Positions 20,078 through 29,604 of a DNA stretch of 64,000 nt are shown piece after piece. The stretch is from Chromobacterium paludis (GTDB lineage Bacteria > Pseudomonadota > Gammaproteobacteria > Burkholderiales > Chromobacteriaceae), in NCBI RefSeq assembly GCF_008275125.1, contig NZ_CP043473.1, positions 3,286,001 through 3,350,000 on the forward strand, read 5' to 3'. The position numbers were made by a program, and so were the translations under genes. Numbering within the stretch: position 1 is the first letter of the stretch; each line of letters begins with the position of its first letter. The notes under the pieces were generated by a model that was not told the origin of the DNA, did not search any database, and saw nothing but the letters and a program-made list of their open reading frames with translations.

Positions 20078-20227
20078 GGTGTTCTACTACGAAAAGAAAA
20101 AGTGTGATGGAGTCAGACCCGCGAACCCAACCGCGGCTCCTGCGCGCGCTGCCTTGCGGTACGGCTGGCGCCGTCCGCGTCGGCATGCCTGGACTCTGGC
20201 TCTCTAACAAGGTTTGTTCAGCAACGC

Positions 20228-20992
20228 TTAGCCGACCAAAGCGCGACGCTCGCGCTCGAGAAAGCCGACATAGCGCTGGATCATGGTTTCCATCTGCGTC
20301 GTCAGCTTCAGATAGGAACAGCCTATGCGCATCGCCTCGTTGCCGTTGCGCATGCGCGAGGCCAGCCGATGGCGCACTTCCAGGCCTATGCTCAAGGTGC
20401 CGAACGGTTTCAGGTCTATCGTGCACTTGTGGTATTGCTGGCCGATGTCGAAACCGGGGGTGTCGACTTCCGGCAGCCACAGGCTCATGCCGCCCAGACT
20501 GATGTCGAACAGCGGCAAGTCGATCGCCCGCTGGCCGAAGTCCTCGATATGGCAGAACACCGGCGAACTCAATGGCGTCTGGATGCGGAAGAATTCACGC
20601 CTTTGCAGCTTGATGACCTGGGCAGGCAGCTCGCAACGAAACGCCGGCCGCCCCTCCAGCATCACCTTGCTCACCTGGCCGGTGACAAATTGGGTCTTGA
20701 CGCCTTCCGGCGAGCAGACGAAGACGTTGCGCTCGCTGCTCAGCAATTGCTCGTTGGTCTCCTCCTCGGAGCCCCAATCGAAGGTAAAGCTGGCCGTCTT
20801 GAAATCCACGTCCAATAGACGGGTCAGGATGAAGTTTTTACCCTTATTGGCAAAAACCGTCACCATGTGCCCGTTCTTGGCGATGTTGTTCAGGTGCTGG
20901 GCGATCTCCGCCGGCGAGGCCAGCGTGTACTTGGCCAGGTCCAGTTGCTGATGCGGGCTTGCCGTGCTGCCTGGGGTGTTGTCGTTACTCAC
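20228..20992 (-). CDS. ycgR: YcgR-type flagellar brake protein, PilZ domain
   Basis: A 254-residue protein with an N-terminal YcgR (PilZN) domain and a C-terminal PilZ domain. The c-di-GMP binding residues are present: the QRREFFRI arginine motif near 131 and the DISLGGMSL motif about 30 residues later. It would slow flagellar rotation when c-di-GMP rises. The start is a GTG at 20992, with no in-frame ATG nearby upstream. It is not linked to flagellar genes here and lies 150 bases upstream of hisG on the same strand. Confidence 0.88.
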   Translation of the reverse strand: MSNDNTPGSTASPHQQLDLAKYTLASPAEIAQHLNNIAKNGHMVTVFANKGKNFILTRLLDVDFKTASFTFDWGSEEETNEQLLSSERNVFVCSPEGVKTQFVTGQVSKVMLEGRPAFRCELPAQVIKLQRREFFRIQTPLSSPVFCHIEDFGQRAIDLPLFDISLGGMSLWLPEVDTPGFDIGQQYHKCTIDLKPFGTLSIGLEVRHRLASRMRNGNEAMRIGCSYLKLTTQMETMIQRYVGFLERERRALVG

Positions 20993-21040
20993 GATGTTCC
21001 GGCCTTCATGTCTATCAGTAGAGCATCCGATATGCCAAGT

Positions 21041-21622
21041 TTAGCGCAATAGCTGCTTGATATCATAAGCCAGGCTGGCCGCGGGCGTGCCATACGCCTC
21101 AAAAACGCGAAGTTTGCCTTCCTTGTCCAGCAGATAGGAACCGGAACTGTGGTCCACGCTGTAACCGCCCCCGGGGGTCGGCACTTTTTGCGCAACCACC
21201 TTGTACTGTTTTTTCACCTTCTCGACTTGCTCCAACGTGCCGGTCAGGCCCATGAAACGCTTGTCGAAATAAGGCACATAGCCGGCCAGCACCTTGGGCG
21301 TGTCGCGTTCGGGATCGACGCTGACGAACACGACCTGCACCTTGTCGGCATCCGCTCCCAGCTGCTTCATCACCGTCGCGTACTCCAGCATGGTGGTGGG
21401 GCAAACGTCGGGACAATGGGTGTAACCGAAGAACAAGGCCAGAACCTTGCCCTTGTAAGCATCCAGGCTGCGCGGCTGGCCATGGAAATCAGTCAGCGTG
21501 AAGCTGCCCCCCATAGAATCGTCATCTATCGCCGTGCCCTTGAAATCGAGGCGCGGGGGCGCGCAGGCAGACAGGACGGCAAGCGTGAAAAGCGCGAACA
21601 GGAGTTTCAGTATCTTCGACAT
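21041..21622 (-). CDS. SCO family copper chaperone for cytochrome oxidase
   Basis: A 193-residue lipoprotein-like SCO protein. A signal segment ending LSAC (lipobox Cys at about residue 19) is followed by a thioredoxin fold with the copper-binding CPDVC near residue 71 and the distal His in VDHSSGSYLL. SCO proteins deliver copper to the CuA site of subunit II. The ATG at 21622 shares a base with the ctaB stop. It is the last gene of the oxidase cluster. Confidence 0.93.
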   Translation of the reverse strand: MSKILKLLFALFTLAVLSACAPPRLDFKGTAIDDDSMGGSFTLTDFHGQPRSLDAYKGKVLALFFGYTHCPDVCPTTMLEYATVMKQLGADADKVQVVFVSVDPERDTPKVLAGYVPYFDKRFMGLTGTLEQVEKVKKQYKVVAQKVPTPGGGYSVDHSSGSYLLDKEGKLRVFEAYGTPAASLAYDIKQLLR

Positions 21623-22524
21623 CAGGGGAGTGGAATCAGCCAATAGTGATCAAATAACAAGGCCGCGAACAGCAGGGTCAGGTACCAGATAGACCAGCCG
21701 AACAGGCGGCGCGCGGAAGCGTCAGCATACTGGCGATGCAGACGCACGGCAAGAAACAGCAGCCGGCCGTTCAGACCCATCGCCGCGCCAAGATAGACTC
21801 CGCCCGCGTTGCCCAAGGCTGCCGGTAGCAAAGTGACAGCCGCCAGCAAGACGCTGTACAACACGATGGACAGCGTGGTGAAGCGTCGTCCATGGGTAAC
21901 CGGCAGCATGGGCAGGCCGGATCTGGCGTAATCATCGCGGCGGTAAAGCGCCAGCGCCCAGAAATGCGGCGGCGTCCAGGTATAGATGATCAGAAACAAG
22001 GCAAGAGCGAAAGGCCCGACATCCCCGGTCACCGCCGCCCAACCCAACACCGGCGGCATGGCGCCGCTGGCGCCGCCGATCACGATGTTTTGCGGCGTAT
22101 TCGGTTTCAACAGCAAGGTATAGACAATCGCATAGCCAACGAAAGTTCCCAAGGTCAGCCAAGCGGTCAGGACATTGCAGCACACGCCCAGCAATAACAG
22201 ACCCGCCAAGCCAGCCAATAGCGCTGTCAACAGGATGTGCGAAGCGCCCACCTCGCCGGTAACGGTGCCGCGCCAGGCCGTGCGCCGCATCCTGGCATCG
22301 ACGCCACGCTCAACCAGACAGTTGATCATGGCCGCCGCGCCGGCCACCAGCGCGATGCCCAGCGTAGCCGGCACCACCACGGCCGCATCGGGAATGCCGG
22401 GGCTGGCGAGAAACATGCCGATCACCGCGCAGAATACGATGAGCGCCACGACGCGCGGTTTGGCCAAATGCCACAGAGCCATGCCCTGGCGCCGCCACAG
22501 CGACAGTCCCAGCGCCCCATTCAT
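21622..22524 (-). CDS. ctaB: Protoheme IX farnesyltransferase (heme O synthase, CtaB/CyoE)
   Basis: A 300-residue UbiA-type prenyltransferase with about nine membrane helices. It attaches a farnesyl group to heme b. The first allylic diphosphate motif reads [15 protein letters not shown], with Glu where Asp is usual; the second region [28 protein letters not shown] is canonical. The start at 22524 overlaps the ctaA stop by four bases. Confidence 0.94.
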   Translation of the reverse strand: MNGALGLSLWRRQGMALWHLAKPRVVALIVFCAVIGMFLASPGIPDAAVVVPATLGIALVAGAAAMINCLVERGVDARMRRTAWRGTVTGEVGASHILLTALLAGLAGLLLLGVCCNVLTAWLTLGTFVGYAIVYTLLLKPNTPQNIVIGGASGAMPPVLGWAAVTGDVGPFALALFLIIYTWTPPHFWALALYRRDDYARSGLPMLPVTHGRRFTTLSIVLYSVLLAAVTLLPAALGNAGGVYLGAAMGLNGRLLFLAVRLHRQYADASARRLFGWSIWYLTLLFAALLFDHYWLIPLP

Positions 22525-23543
22525 CGCCCTTCTCCCGGCCGGCTGACGCGCCCCCAAACCGGCGCGGCGGCAGGCAGCCGCCTTTCCTGCCCAGCCGGCG
22601 CGCCCAGCCGCGACAGCAGCAGCAACGCCGTCATCAGCAACAGCGCGGCGCAGCCGTTATGCGCCACGGCAAGCGGCAAGGGCAGTTGCCACATCACGTT
22701 GGCGACGCCCAGGCAAACCTGCAGCCCCCACGCCGCCGCCAGGCAGGCCAGGTGCAGCCGCAGCGCGCGACAGCGCCACCCCGCGCCCAGCACTGACAAT
22801 ACCAATAGAGAAACCAAGAGCGCGCCCAGCCTATGCATCCAGTGGATAGTGATCAGGCTGGCCTGCGTCAGCAGGCTTCCATCCGGCGCCTCGCCCAGCT
22901 CCCGAAAAACGTGAAAAGCCTGGTCAAAACGCAAGGCCGGCCACAGCTGGCCGTTGCAAGCGGGAAATCCCTGACAGGCCAGGGCGGCGTAGTTGCTGGA
23001 CACCCACCCTCCCAGCGCCACCTGTAGCAGCAAGCTCGCCACCAGCGCCCCGGACAGCCGACGCAGAGCATGACTCGCCTCCACCGCGGCCAAGCCTTGG
23101 GACATGGCCATCCAGCCCAGAACCTGCAACACCGCCATGCCGCCCAGCAGGTGGGAGGTCACGATGGCGGGCCGCAACAGCAGTGTGACAGTCAGCATGC
23201 CCAACATCGCTTGCACCGCGACCAGCGCCAGCAAGAGGCTGGCCGGCCGGCGCAGTCGCTTCTCGCGCCAGGCGCGCCAAGCGATCAGCAGGATCAACAG
23301 CGTCAGGCTGCCCGCCAGATAGCGATGCAGCATTTCCTTCCAGGCCTTGCCCAGGCTGACCGGCCCATCCGGCGCCAGGGCCTGGGCGTGTCGTATGCTG
23401 TCCGTTGCGTGGCTCGGACTGATTCTGCCATAGCAGCCTGGCCAGTCCGGACAGCCCAGACCGGCATGGGATAAACGAACATACGCGCCGAAAGGCACCA
23501 CGATTGCGGCCAGCAGCAACGCCGCCCAAATCAGTCTTCGCAT
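22521..23543 (-). CDS. ctaA: Heme A synthase (CtaA/COX15)
   Basis: A 340-residue eight-helix membrane protein that oxidises heme O to heme A. The N-terminal [18 protein letters not shown] is the family hallmark, and later His residues in the helices ([37 protein letters not shown]) bind the hemes. It is coupled to ctaB. Confidence 0.94.
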   Translation of the reverse strand: MRRLIWAALLLAAIVVPFGAYVRLSHAGLGCPDWPGCYGRISPSHATDSIRHAQALAPDGPVSLGKAWKEMLHRYLAGSLTLLILLIAWRAWREKRLRRPASLLLALVAVQAMLGMLTVTLLLRPAIVTSHLLGGMAVLQVLGWMAMSQGLAAVEASHALRRLSGALVASLLLQVALGGWVSSNYAALACQGFPACNGQLWPALRFDQAFHVFRELGEAPDGSLLTQASLITIHWMHRLGALLVSLLVLSVLGAGWRCRALRLHLACLAAAWGLQVCLGVANVMWQLPLPLAVAHNGCAALLLMTALLLLSRLGAPAGQERRLPAAAPVWGRVSRPGEGR

Positions 23544-23589
23544 GACAAGGCCCCCCTCATCGCACTGCGCAGCTGCCGGCAGCTCCGGC

Positions 23590-24099
23590 TCAGCCCAATC
23601 CGTTGTTCACTTTCAGCACTTTCGCCACTTCGTCGATGATCCGGCGCGGATCGGCGCCATCCCGATAAAACATCACCTGATTGCCCAGCGGGTCCACCAG
23701 ATAGAAGCCCTGGCTGCCTGCCGGCAGCACATCGCCCGGCTCGTGCCGCAAGCGATGCGGCGCGTCCAGCCAGTCCGGGCTGGACGACGCCAACAGCGCC
23801 ACCCGGGTCATGCGGCGGGCGGCCTCGCCTTGCGCCTTCTCGATCTGCCCCATCGCGAACCAGCGCTGGCGGCAACGATCCAGGCAGGCCGCTCCTTGCG
23901 CGGCCGCCAGCACCCACTTCCCACGCGGCCAGCCGGGATGGTCGGCGGCGGCGAAAGGCCGCGTCGGCAGCAGCTGGCCATAACTGCCCCCGCCGGCAGG
24001 CGGCAACAGGACAAAGGCCAGCCAAGCGGCCAACACCGGCGCCAGACAGAGCAGGCCCATGCCCAGCAAAATGGCCCGCCCTCGCTCAATGCACTTCAT
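23590..24099 (-). CDS. Membrane-anchored SCO/thioredoxin-like protein of the oxidase cluster
   Basis: A 169-residue protein with one N-terminal membrane helix (ILLGMGLLCLAPVLAAWLAFVLL) and a periplasmic domain. The strand GKWVLAAAQGAACLDRC ends in a CxxxC pair placed as the copper-binding CPxxC of SCO proteins, and the C-terminal part FYLVDPLGNQVMFYRDGADPRR resembles the end of SCO folds. The distal His of true SCO proteins is not visible. I infer a role in oxidase assembly, possibly as a thiol or copper factor; this is based on fold resemblance and context. The start at 24099 lies 14 bases inside the SURF1 gene. Confidence 0.68.
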   Translation of the reverse strand: MKCIERGRAILLGMGLLCLAPVLAAWLAFVLLPPAGGGSYGQLLPTRPFAAADHPGWPRGKWVLAAAQGAACLDRCRQRWFAMGQIEKAQGEAARRMTRVALLASSSPDWLDAPHRLRHEPGDVLPAGSQGFYLVDPLGNQVMFYRDGADPRRIIDEVAKVLKVNNGLG

Positions 24100-24805
24100 G
24101 TCGCCTCCGCCACAATACCCAAGACAAACCACTCAGACATATGCCCAGCAACAGCCACTGCATGGCATAGGCGTAGTGACGGTCCGGCATGAATTCCGGC
24201 ACCACCGGCCAATGCAGCAAGGGGGCAGGCGAGTTTTCCAGCACCACCACGCCTTGGAACCATCGCCCCGGATAACGCCTGTGCAGCGCGGCCTCGTCCA
24301 CTTGGTCCACCGCCCCCGCAATACCCGACACGGCGCCGGACAGCACGAAGTGATGCGGCGTAGGCATCCGGTAGCCCTGCAACTGGATCTGCCCGGGCCG
24401 GAACGCCGGCACGGCGACCCCATCTACCAGCCACCCCAGATCGACCAGAATCAGGGAGTGATCCCCACCCTGCCGCCATGGCTGCAGAATGCGACGACCG
24501 CGCTGTCCCAGCAAAAAGCTGTTGCGCAACTCGATCACAGGGCCAGCCGGGGCCGCCTGGCTCAGATGAACCCGCGTAAAAGCCGGGGGCGGCTCGGCCT
24601 CGCGATAAATCAGCGCCACCGGCGCCGTCCCCATCGAGTTGGTCAGCGAGCGCAGCAGCGCCTCCTTGTCTTGACCCCGTTGCCACTGCCATACTGCCAA
24701 GGCAAAGGGTAGCAAGGCCAAGGCCAGCAGCCCCGCCCACAAGAGCCGCCGCCACACCGACCGCGGCTTGCGTCCCGGATCGGAATGAGATGAGGATACG
24801 GTCAT
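24086..24805 (-). CDS. SURF1 family cytochrome oxidase assembly protein
   Basis: A 239-residue protein with SURF1 topology: one N-terminal membrane helix (LLWAGLLALALLPFALAVWQWQRG), a periplasmic domain containing the LVDLGWLVDG motif, and a C-terminal helix following YAMQWLLLGI. It helps insert heme A into subunit I. The start is uncertain: the ATG at 24805 overlaps the ATG of the opposite-strand DUF2909 gene, and ATGs at 24814 and 24817 or a GTG inside RSVWRRLL are alternatives. Confidence 0.85.
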   Translation of the reverse strand: MTVSSSHSDPGRKPRSVWRRLLWAGLLALALLPFALAVWQWQRGQDKEALLRSLTNSMGTAPVALIYREAEPPPAFTRVHLSQAAPAGPVIELRNSFLLGQRGRRILQPWRQGGDHSLILVDLGWLVDGVAVPAFRPGQIQLQGYRMPTPHHFVLSGAVSGIAGAVDQVDEAALHRRYPGRWFQGVVVLENSPAPLLHWPVVPEFMPDRHYAYAMQWLLLGICLSGLSWVLWRRRHEVH

Positions 24806-25001
24806 GAAGCTCATCATCCTGTTGTTGCTTGCCTGTATAGTCTTGGTGCTGTTCTGGGGACTGACCGGGCTGATGAAGGCCGAACACGGCTCCCAACGCC
24901 TAATCCGCTCACTAACCCTGCGAGTAGGCCTGTCCATAGGCCTGTTCCTGCTGTTATTGCTGGGCGCCTTGTTTGGCTGGTGGCGTCCCCACCATGTCTG
25001 A
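24804..25001 (+). CDS. DUF2909 twin-transmembrane protein
   Basis: A 65-residue protein of two membrane helices joined by a short basic loop (MKLIILLLLACIVLVLFWGL, then SQRLIRSLTLRVGLSIGLFLLLLLGALFGW), matching the DUF2909 small-protein family found in oxidase clusters. An AGGA about 8 bases upstream supports the ATG. It is the only plus-strand gene in the oxidase region, facing away from SURF1 and converging on ctaE. Its function is unknown. Confidence 0.85.
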   Translation: MKLIILLLLACIVLVLFWGLTGLMKAEHGSQRLIRSLTLRVGLSIGLFLLLLLGALFGWWRPHHV

Positions 25002-25007
25002 GCGCAC

Positions 25008-25865
25008 TCAAAGCCAGTAGACGAAAATGAACAGGAGCAGCCAGACCACGTCCACGAAGTGCCAGTACCAACTGGCGGCCTCGAAGGCGAAATGGTGAGT
25101 GGCGTCAAAATCCCCCTTCAGCGATCTCAGCCAAACCACGAACAAAATGATGGACCCCAGCAACACATGCATGCCGTGGAAGCCGGTCAGCATGAAAAAG
25201 GTCATGCCATAGGCGCCAGAGGCTAGCGTCAGGTGCAGATGGGTGAAGGCATGGCCGTATTCGTGCATCTGCAGTCCAAGAAAGGTGCAACCAAGCACCA
25301 CCGTGAGCAACAAACCCCATTTGAGCTGGCCGCGCCTGCCCTGCAACAGCCCCCAGTGCGCCCAGGTGACGGTAGCGCCGGAACTGAGCAGGATCAGCGT
25401 ATTCAGCGCCGGCAACCCCCAGGCCTCCATCGCCTGGTAGGTCTCGGTGATGCCGGGCCCGGTGGACAGCGGCCACGATGCATTGAAATCCGGATACAGC
25501 ATCTTGTAATCCAGCGAGCCGAGCACCGGCACCGACACGGTGCGCACCCAGAACAGCGCGCCGAAAAACGCGCCGAAGAACATGACCTCGGAAAAAATGA
25601 ACCACCCCATGCCCCAGCGAAAGGACATGTCTTCGCGCCCTAAGTAGACGCCCAGACGGTTCTCGCGGATCACGTCGCCGAACCAGCCCACCAGCATGAA
25701 GACCAGGATCAGGAAACCCAGCCCCAGCGATAATTTACCCATCAGCAGACCATTGACGGCGAAAGCCGCCCCCAGCCCGATGCAAAACAAAGCCACGGCG
25801 CCCACCATGGGCCAGCGCGACGGCTCCGGCACGAAATAACGATCTTGCTCTTCGACGCTTGCCAT
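25008..25865 (-). CDS. ctaE: Cytochrome c oxidase subunit III
   Basis: A 285-residue seven-helix subunit III. FIFSEVMFFGAFFGALFWVR, TFFMLTGFHGMHVLLGSIIL and the C-terminal SWYWHFVDVVWLLLFIFVYWL are diagnostic. The start MASVEEQDRYFVPEPSRWPMVG at 25865 is the usual N-terminus; the open frame continues upstream only through the DUF2970 gene. It stabilises the catalytic core of the aa3-type oxidase. Confidence 0.96.
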   Translation of the reverse strand: MASVEEQDRYFVPEPSRWPMVGAVALFCIGLGAAFAVNGLLMGKLSLGLGFLILVFMLVGWFGDVIRENRLGVYLGREDMSFRWGMGWFIFSEVMFFGAFFGALFWVRTVSVPVLGSLDYKMLYPDFNASWPLSTGPGITETYQAMEAWGLPALNTLILLSSGATVTWAHWGLLQGRRGQLKWGLLLTVVLGCTFLGLQMHEYGHAFTHLHLTLASGAYGMTFFMLTGFHGMHVLLGSIILFVVWLRSLKGDFDATHHFAFEAASWYWHFVDVVWLLLFIFVYWL

Positions 25866-25876
25866 CTCCCCACCTC

Positions 25877-26053
25877 CTAGCCCGTAACCCAACTCACCAG
25901 CAGCAACAACGCGGCAATAAACGCCATGGCCAACAGCAGCGCCGTTGCAATCCATTGCCAGGGCTTCAACACTTGGTCCGCCCGTGCGGCCACGCCCTTG
26001 CGCACGCCGATGAACGCGCCCAGCACCGCCTTGACGCCTTGCAGCCAGCTCAT
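25877..26053 (-). CDS. DUF2970 small membrane protein
   Basis: A 58-residue protein, beginning MSWLQGVKAVLGAFIGVRKG and ending with one membrane helix (IATALLLAMAFIAALLLLVSWV). The N-terminal FIGVRKG and the single helix match DUF2970, a family nearly always found between ctaG and ctaE in betaproteobacteria. Its ATG overlaps the ctaG stop by four bases, which supports translation. The function is unknown; oxidase assembly is inferred only from context. Confidence 0.85.
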   Translation of the reverse strand: MSWLQGVKAVLGAFIGVRKGVAARADQVLKPWQWIATALLLAMAFIAALLLLVSWVTG

Positions 26054-26601
26054 GACGCCTTGCCGCCTTGGCCCGGCACATCAAAAACGGTATAGGCCAG
26101 CGTGATGCTGGTGATCGAAGCCGGCAGCTTGCGATCCACGACGAACACCACCGGGAAAGTCCGCGACTGTCCTGGCGCGAAACGCTGCTGCGTGAAGCAG
26201 AAGCACTCCAGCTTCTTCACGTAAGCCCCCGCCTCCGCCGGCAGATAGCGCGGAATGGCCTGGCCCACCACCGCATGCGGACTGGCATTGGTAATCCGGT
26301 ACTGCACCTGGACAAATGTGCCGGTCTTGACCCGCATATGCGTGGTCAGCGGCTGCACCTGCCAGGGCAGGCCAGCCTGGACATTGGCATCGAACGTCAT
26401 GTCTACCCGCGCGCCGCCCCCTGCCCGCATCTCGTCCTGGTCCAGCGCATCCGCCTTGACGATGCTATTGAGACCAACCTGCTCGCAAACCACGCGGTAC
26501 AACGGGATCAGCATCCAGGCAAAGCCGAACATCAGTAAGGAAACCACCAGCAGCTTGCGCAGCAGTTGGCGGTTGCGTCGTTGCAGGCGTTCGGCGTCCA
26601 T
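26050..26601 (-). CDS. ctaG: Cytochrome c oxidase assembly protein CtaG (Cox11)
   Basis: A 183-residue protein with one N-terminal membrane helix and a periplasmic beta-domain. The copper-binding motif LECFCFTQQRFAPGQS is present. Cox11/CtaG delivers copper to the CuB site of subunit I, whose gene lies immediately upstream. The length matches the family. Confidence 0.95.
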   Translation of the reverse strand: MDAERLQRRNRQLLRKLLVVSLLMFGFAWMLIPLYRVVCEQVGLNSIVKADALDQDEMRAGGGARVDMTFDANVQAGLPWQVQPLTTHMRVKTGTFVQVQYRITNASPHAVVGQAIPRYLPAEAGAYVKKLECFCFTQQRFAPGQSRTFPVVFVVDRKLPASITSITLAYTVFDVPGQGGKAS

Positions 26602-26611
26602 TTTTTCCGCC

Positions 26612-28249
26612 TCAATGAAGCGGCGCGGAGCCGCCCTCCTTGCAGGACAGAATTACGCCGTTTTCCCCCACCTCTACCTGCGGCGCGTGTTCGAAGCTAT
26701 GGTAGGGCGCCGGCGTGGGCAGCTCCCATTCCAGCGTATTGGCGCCCTCCCAGGGCCGCAGCGGCGCCTCCTTGCCATAGCGCAGAGAGCGCAGGATGTT
26801 GTAGAGGAAAATCAACTGCCCCAGGCCGAACATGAAAGCGCCGATGCTGGCGATGCGGTTGAATTCCGTGAACTGTAGCGCGTAATCCGGTATGCGCCGC
26901 GGCATGCCGGCAAGACCCAGAAAGTGCATGGGGAAGAAGGTGACGTTGAACCAGATCATCGACCACCAAAAGTGCAGCTTGCCCAGCCTCTCGCTGTACA
27001 TGCGCCCGGTCATCTTGGGGAACCAGTAATAGGTGGCGGAAAACAGGCTGAACAGCGCGCCGGCCACCAGCACATAGTGGAAGTGCGCCACCACGTAATA
27101 ACTGGCGTGCAGTTGCACGTCCACCGCGGCCACGCTGAGCGTGATGCCGGACAGGCCGCCTATGGTGAACAGCAGGATGAAACCGATGGAAAACAGCATG
27201 GGGGTTTCAAACGTCATGGCGCCTTGCCACATGGTGGCGATCCAGTTGAACACCTTCACGCCGGTGGGCACCGCGATCAGCATGGTGGCGTACATGAAGA
27301 ACAGCTGAGCCGTGGCCGGCATGCCGGTGACGAACATGTGGTGCGCCCACACCATGAAAGACAGCACGCCGATGGAACTGGTGGCGTAGACCATGGAGGT
27401 GTAGCCGAACAAGGGCTTGCGCGCGAAGGTGGGGATCACCTGGCTGACGATGCCGAAGGCCGGCAGCGCCATGATGTAGACCTCCGGATGGCCGAAGAAC
27501 CAGAACACGTGTTGATAGAGGATGGGGTCGCCGCCGCCGGCCGCATTGAAGAAGTGGGTGCCGAAGTGGCGGTCGGTCAGCACCATGGTCACCACGCCGG
27601 CCAGCACCGGCATCACCGCGATGATCAGGTAGGCGGTGATCAGGCTGGCCCAGGCGAACATCGGCATCTTCATCATCGTCATGCCGGGAGCGCGCAGGTT
27701 CAGTATGGTGACGATGATGTTGATCGAGCCCATGATGGAGCTGATGCCCAGAATGTGGATGGCGAAGATGGTCATGTCCATGCCCATGCCCATCTGGACG
27801 GACAATGGCGCGTACAACGTCCAGCCGGCCGCCGCGGCGCCGCCGGGCACCGCGAACGACAGCAAGAGCAGCAGCGCCGCCGGCGGCAGCAGCCAGAAGC
27901 TCCAGTTGTTCATGCGGGCGAAGGCCATGTCCGGCGCGCCTATCATCATGGGCAGCATCCAGTTGGCCATGCCGGTGAAGGCCGGCATGATGGCGCCGAA
28001 CACCATGATCAGGCCGTGCAAGGTGGTGAGCTGGTTGAACAGCTCGGGCTCGAAGAAACGCAGTCCGGGGCTGAACAACTCGGCGCGTATGCATAGCGCC
28101 AGCACGCCGCCGGTCAGGAACATGGTGAAAGAGAACCACAGGTACATCGTGCCGATGTCCTTGTGATTGGTGGCCATCAGCCAGCGCAGCAGGCCATGCG
28201 GCTTGCCGTGATGCACGCCGCCGGGATGGGTGGTTTCCGCGATTGCCAT
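26612..28249 (-). CDS. ctaD: Cytochrome c oxidase subunit I
   Basis: A 545-residue catalytic subunit with twelve membrane helices carrying heme a and the heme a3-CuB centre. The motif FWFFGHPEVYIMALPAFGIVSQVIP includes the cross-linked His-Tyr pair; VWAHHMFVTG supplies CuB histidines and HASYYVVAHFHYVLVAG the heme ligands. With subunit II carrying its own cytochrome c domain, the enzyme is of the caa3 type. It lies between ctaC and ctaG on one strand. Confidence 0.97.
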   Translation of the reverse strand: MAIAETTHPGGVHHGKPHGLLRWLMATNHKDIGTMYLWFSFTMFLTGGVLALCIRAELFSPGLRFFEPELFNQLTTLHGLIMVFGAIMPAFTGMANWMLPMMIGAPDMAFARMNNWSFWLLPPAALLLLLSFAVPGGAAAAGWTLYAPLSVQMGMGMDMTIFAIHILGISSIMGSINIIVTILNLRAPGMTMMKMPMFAWASLITAYLIIAVMPVLAGVVTMVLTDRHFGTHFFNAAGGGDPILYQHVFWFFGHPEVYIMALPAFGIVSQVIPTFARKPLFGYTSMVYATSSIGVLSFMVWAHHMFVTGMPATAQLFFMYATMLIAVPTGVKVFNWIATMWQGAMTFETPMLFSIGFILLFTIGGLSGITLSVAAVDVQLHASYYVVAHFHYVLVAGALFSLFSATYYWFPKMTGRMYSERLGKLHFWWSMIWFNVTFFPMHFLGLAGMPRRIPDYALQFTEFNRIASIGAFMFGLGQLIFLYNILRSLRYGKEAPLRPWEGANTLEWELPTPAPYHSFEHAPQVEVGENGVILSCKEGGSAPLH

Positions 28250-28258
28250 GACGCCTCC

Positions 28259-29380
28259 TTATGCAGCTTTGCCGCGGGCAGCCTTCACTTCCTTGGGCTG
28301 CACGACCTGGCCGGTATGATTGCCCCAGCTGTTGCGCTCGTAGGTGATCACCGCCGCGATGTCGGTATCGGACAATTGCTTGCCCCAGGCCGCCATCGCA
28401 GGATTCTTCTTGCCGCCGAACAACACGATCTCGATATGGGCGGCCTTGTTGCCGGTGACGATGGGCGAGCCGTCCAGCGCGGGGAAAGCGCCCGGGATGC
28501 CCTTGCCGTTGGCCTGGTGGCAGGGGATGCAGTTCTGGGTGTAGACCTTTTCCCCGCGCGCCTTCAAGTCAGCCAGCGTCCAAGTCTTGTTCGGATCGTC
28601 GGCGCTGGCGGCCAGCTGTTTCATTTTGGCATCGCGCCACTTGGCGTAGTCTTCGGGCGTTTTGGCCACCACCACGATGGGCATGAAACCGTGATCCTTG
28701 CCGCACAACTCGGAACACTGGCCGCGGTAGGTGCCGGGCTTGTCGATCAGCATCCAGCTGTCTCTCAGATAGCCGGGAATGGCGTCTTGCTTGACGCCCA
28801 GCTGCGGCACCCACCAGGAGTGGATCACGTCGTTGGCGGTCAGCAGCAGCCGGATCTTGCGCTGGATGGGCACCACCAGCGGCTCGTCTACTTCCAGCAG
28901 ATAGTGTTCCGGCTTCGCGATCTTGCCTTCGATGGCCTCGCGCGGCGTGGCCAGATGGCTGACGAAACCGAAATTGTCGTCCAGATAGTCATAGCGCCAC
29001 TTCCACTGATAACCCGTGATCTTGATCGTCATGTCCTCGTTGCGCGTGCTTTTCTGCGCCAGCACGGCGCGCGTGGCCGGCAGCGCCATCAACACCAGGA
29101 TCAGCAGCGGCAGCACGGTCCAGATGATCTCCACCGTGGTGTTTTCGTGAAACTGCTTGGCCTGGTGGCCGGCCGCCTTGCGGTGGCGGACGATGGAGTA
29201 AAGCATCACCAGAAAGACCACCAGGAAAATAACGCCTGTGATGATCAGCAACAGGGTGTGCAGATGATATTCGGTGCGGGCCAGGGGTGTGGCCGGGGTC
29301 TGCAGATTGAACTCCGCCGCGGCGACGGCGGGAGCCATCGCGGCTAAACAGCAGGATAAAGGAATGCGCGGACCTGACAT
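28259..29380 (-). CDS. ctaC: Cytochrome c oxidase subunit II with fused cytochrome c domain
   Basis: A 373-residue subunit II: signal peptide, two membrane helices (about 42-64 and 83-100), a cupredoxin domain with CuA ligands H187, C222, C226, H230 and M233 (SWWVPQ, CSELCGKDHGFM), then a C-terminal cytochrome c domain with CIPCH at 284-288. The fused heme domain makes this a caa3-type oxidase. The ATG at 29380 has a run of five G about 8 bases upstream; earlier in-frame ATGs lack such support. It is the first gene of the oxidase cluster. Confidence 0.95.
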   Translation of the reverse strand: MSGPRIPLSCCLAAMAPAVAAAEFNLQTPATPLARTEYHLHTLLLIITGVIFLVVFLVMLYSIVRHRKAAGHQAKQFHENTTVEIIWTVLPLLILVLMALPATRAVLAQKSTRNEDMTIKITGYQWKWRYDYLDDNFGFVSHLATPREAIEGKIAKPEHYLLEVDEPLVVPIQRKIRLLLTANDVIHSWWVPQLGVKQDAIPGYLRDSWMLIDKPGTYRGQCSELCGKDHGFMPIVVVAKTPEDYAKWRDAKMKQLAASADDPNKTWTLADLKARGEKVYTQNCIPCHQANGKGIPGAFPALDGSPIVTGNKAAHIEIVLFGGKKNPAMAAWGKQLSDTDIAAVITYERNSWGNHTGQVVQPKEVKAARGKAA

Positions 29381-29604
29381 GTCGCTACCCCCTAAGGTCA
29401 TATGACCGAACAATGCGTGCATCACGCTCCGGCAGGCGCCGGCATGATTTCATCGTAGGAAGCCAAGCGCAAAAAACAAGAAACTGTCATGATGCGACGC
29501 GATACGACGAGACATCAGGATAAGCGTGCCGCAGCGGCTTGCAAGCGACGCCAGATCGCCTTAACTGAAGAACGCCCGACGTCTTTCATGAGTATTCGTC
29601 AGCC

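Noticed and set aside
20078..20227. Possible leader peptide or attenuator before hisG
   Set aside because: I found no short frame rich in His codons and no pair of alternative hairpins ending in a T-run.
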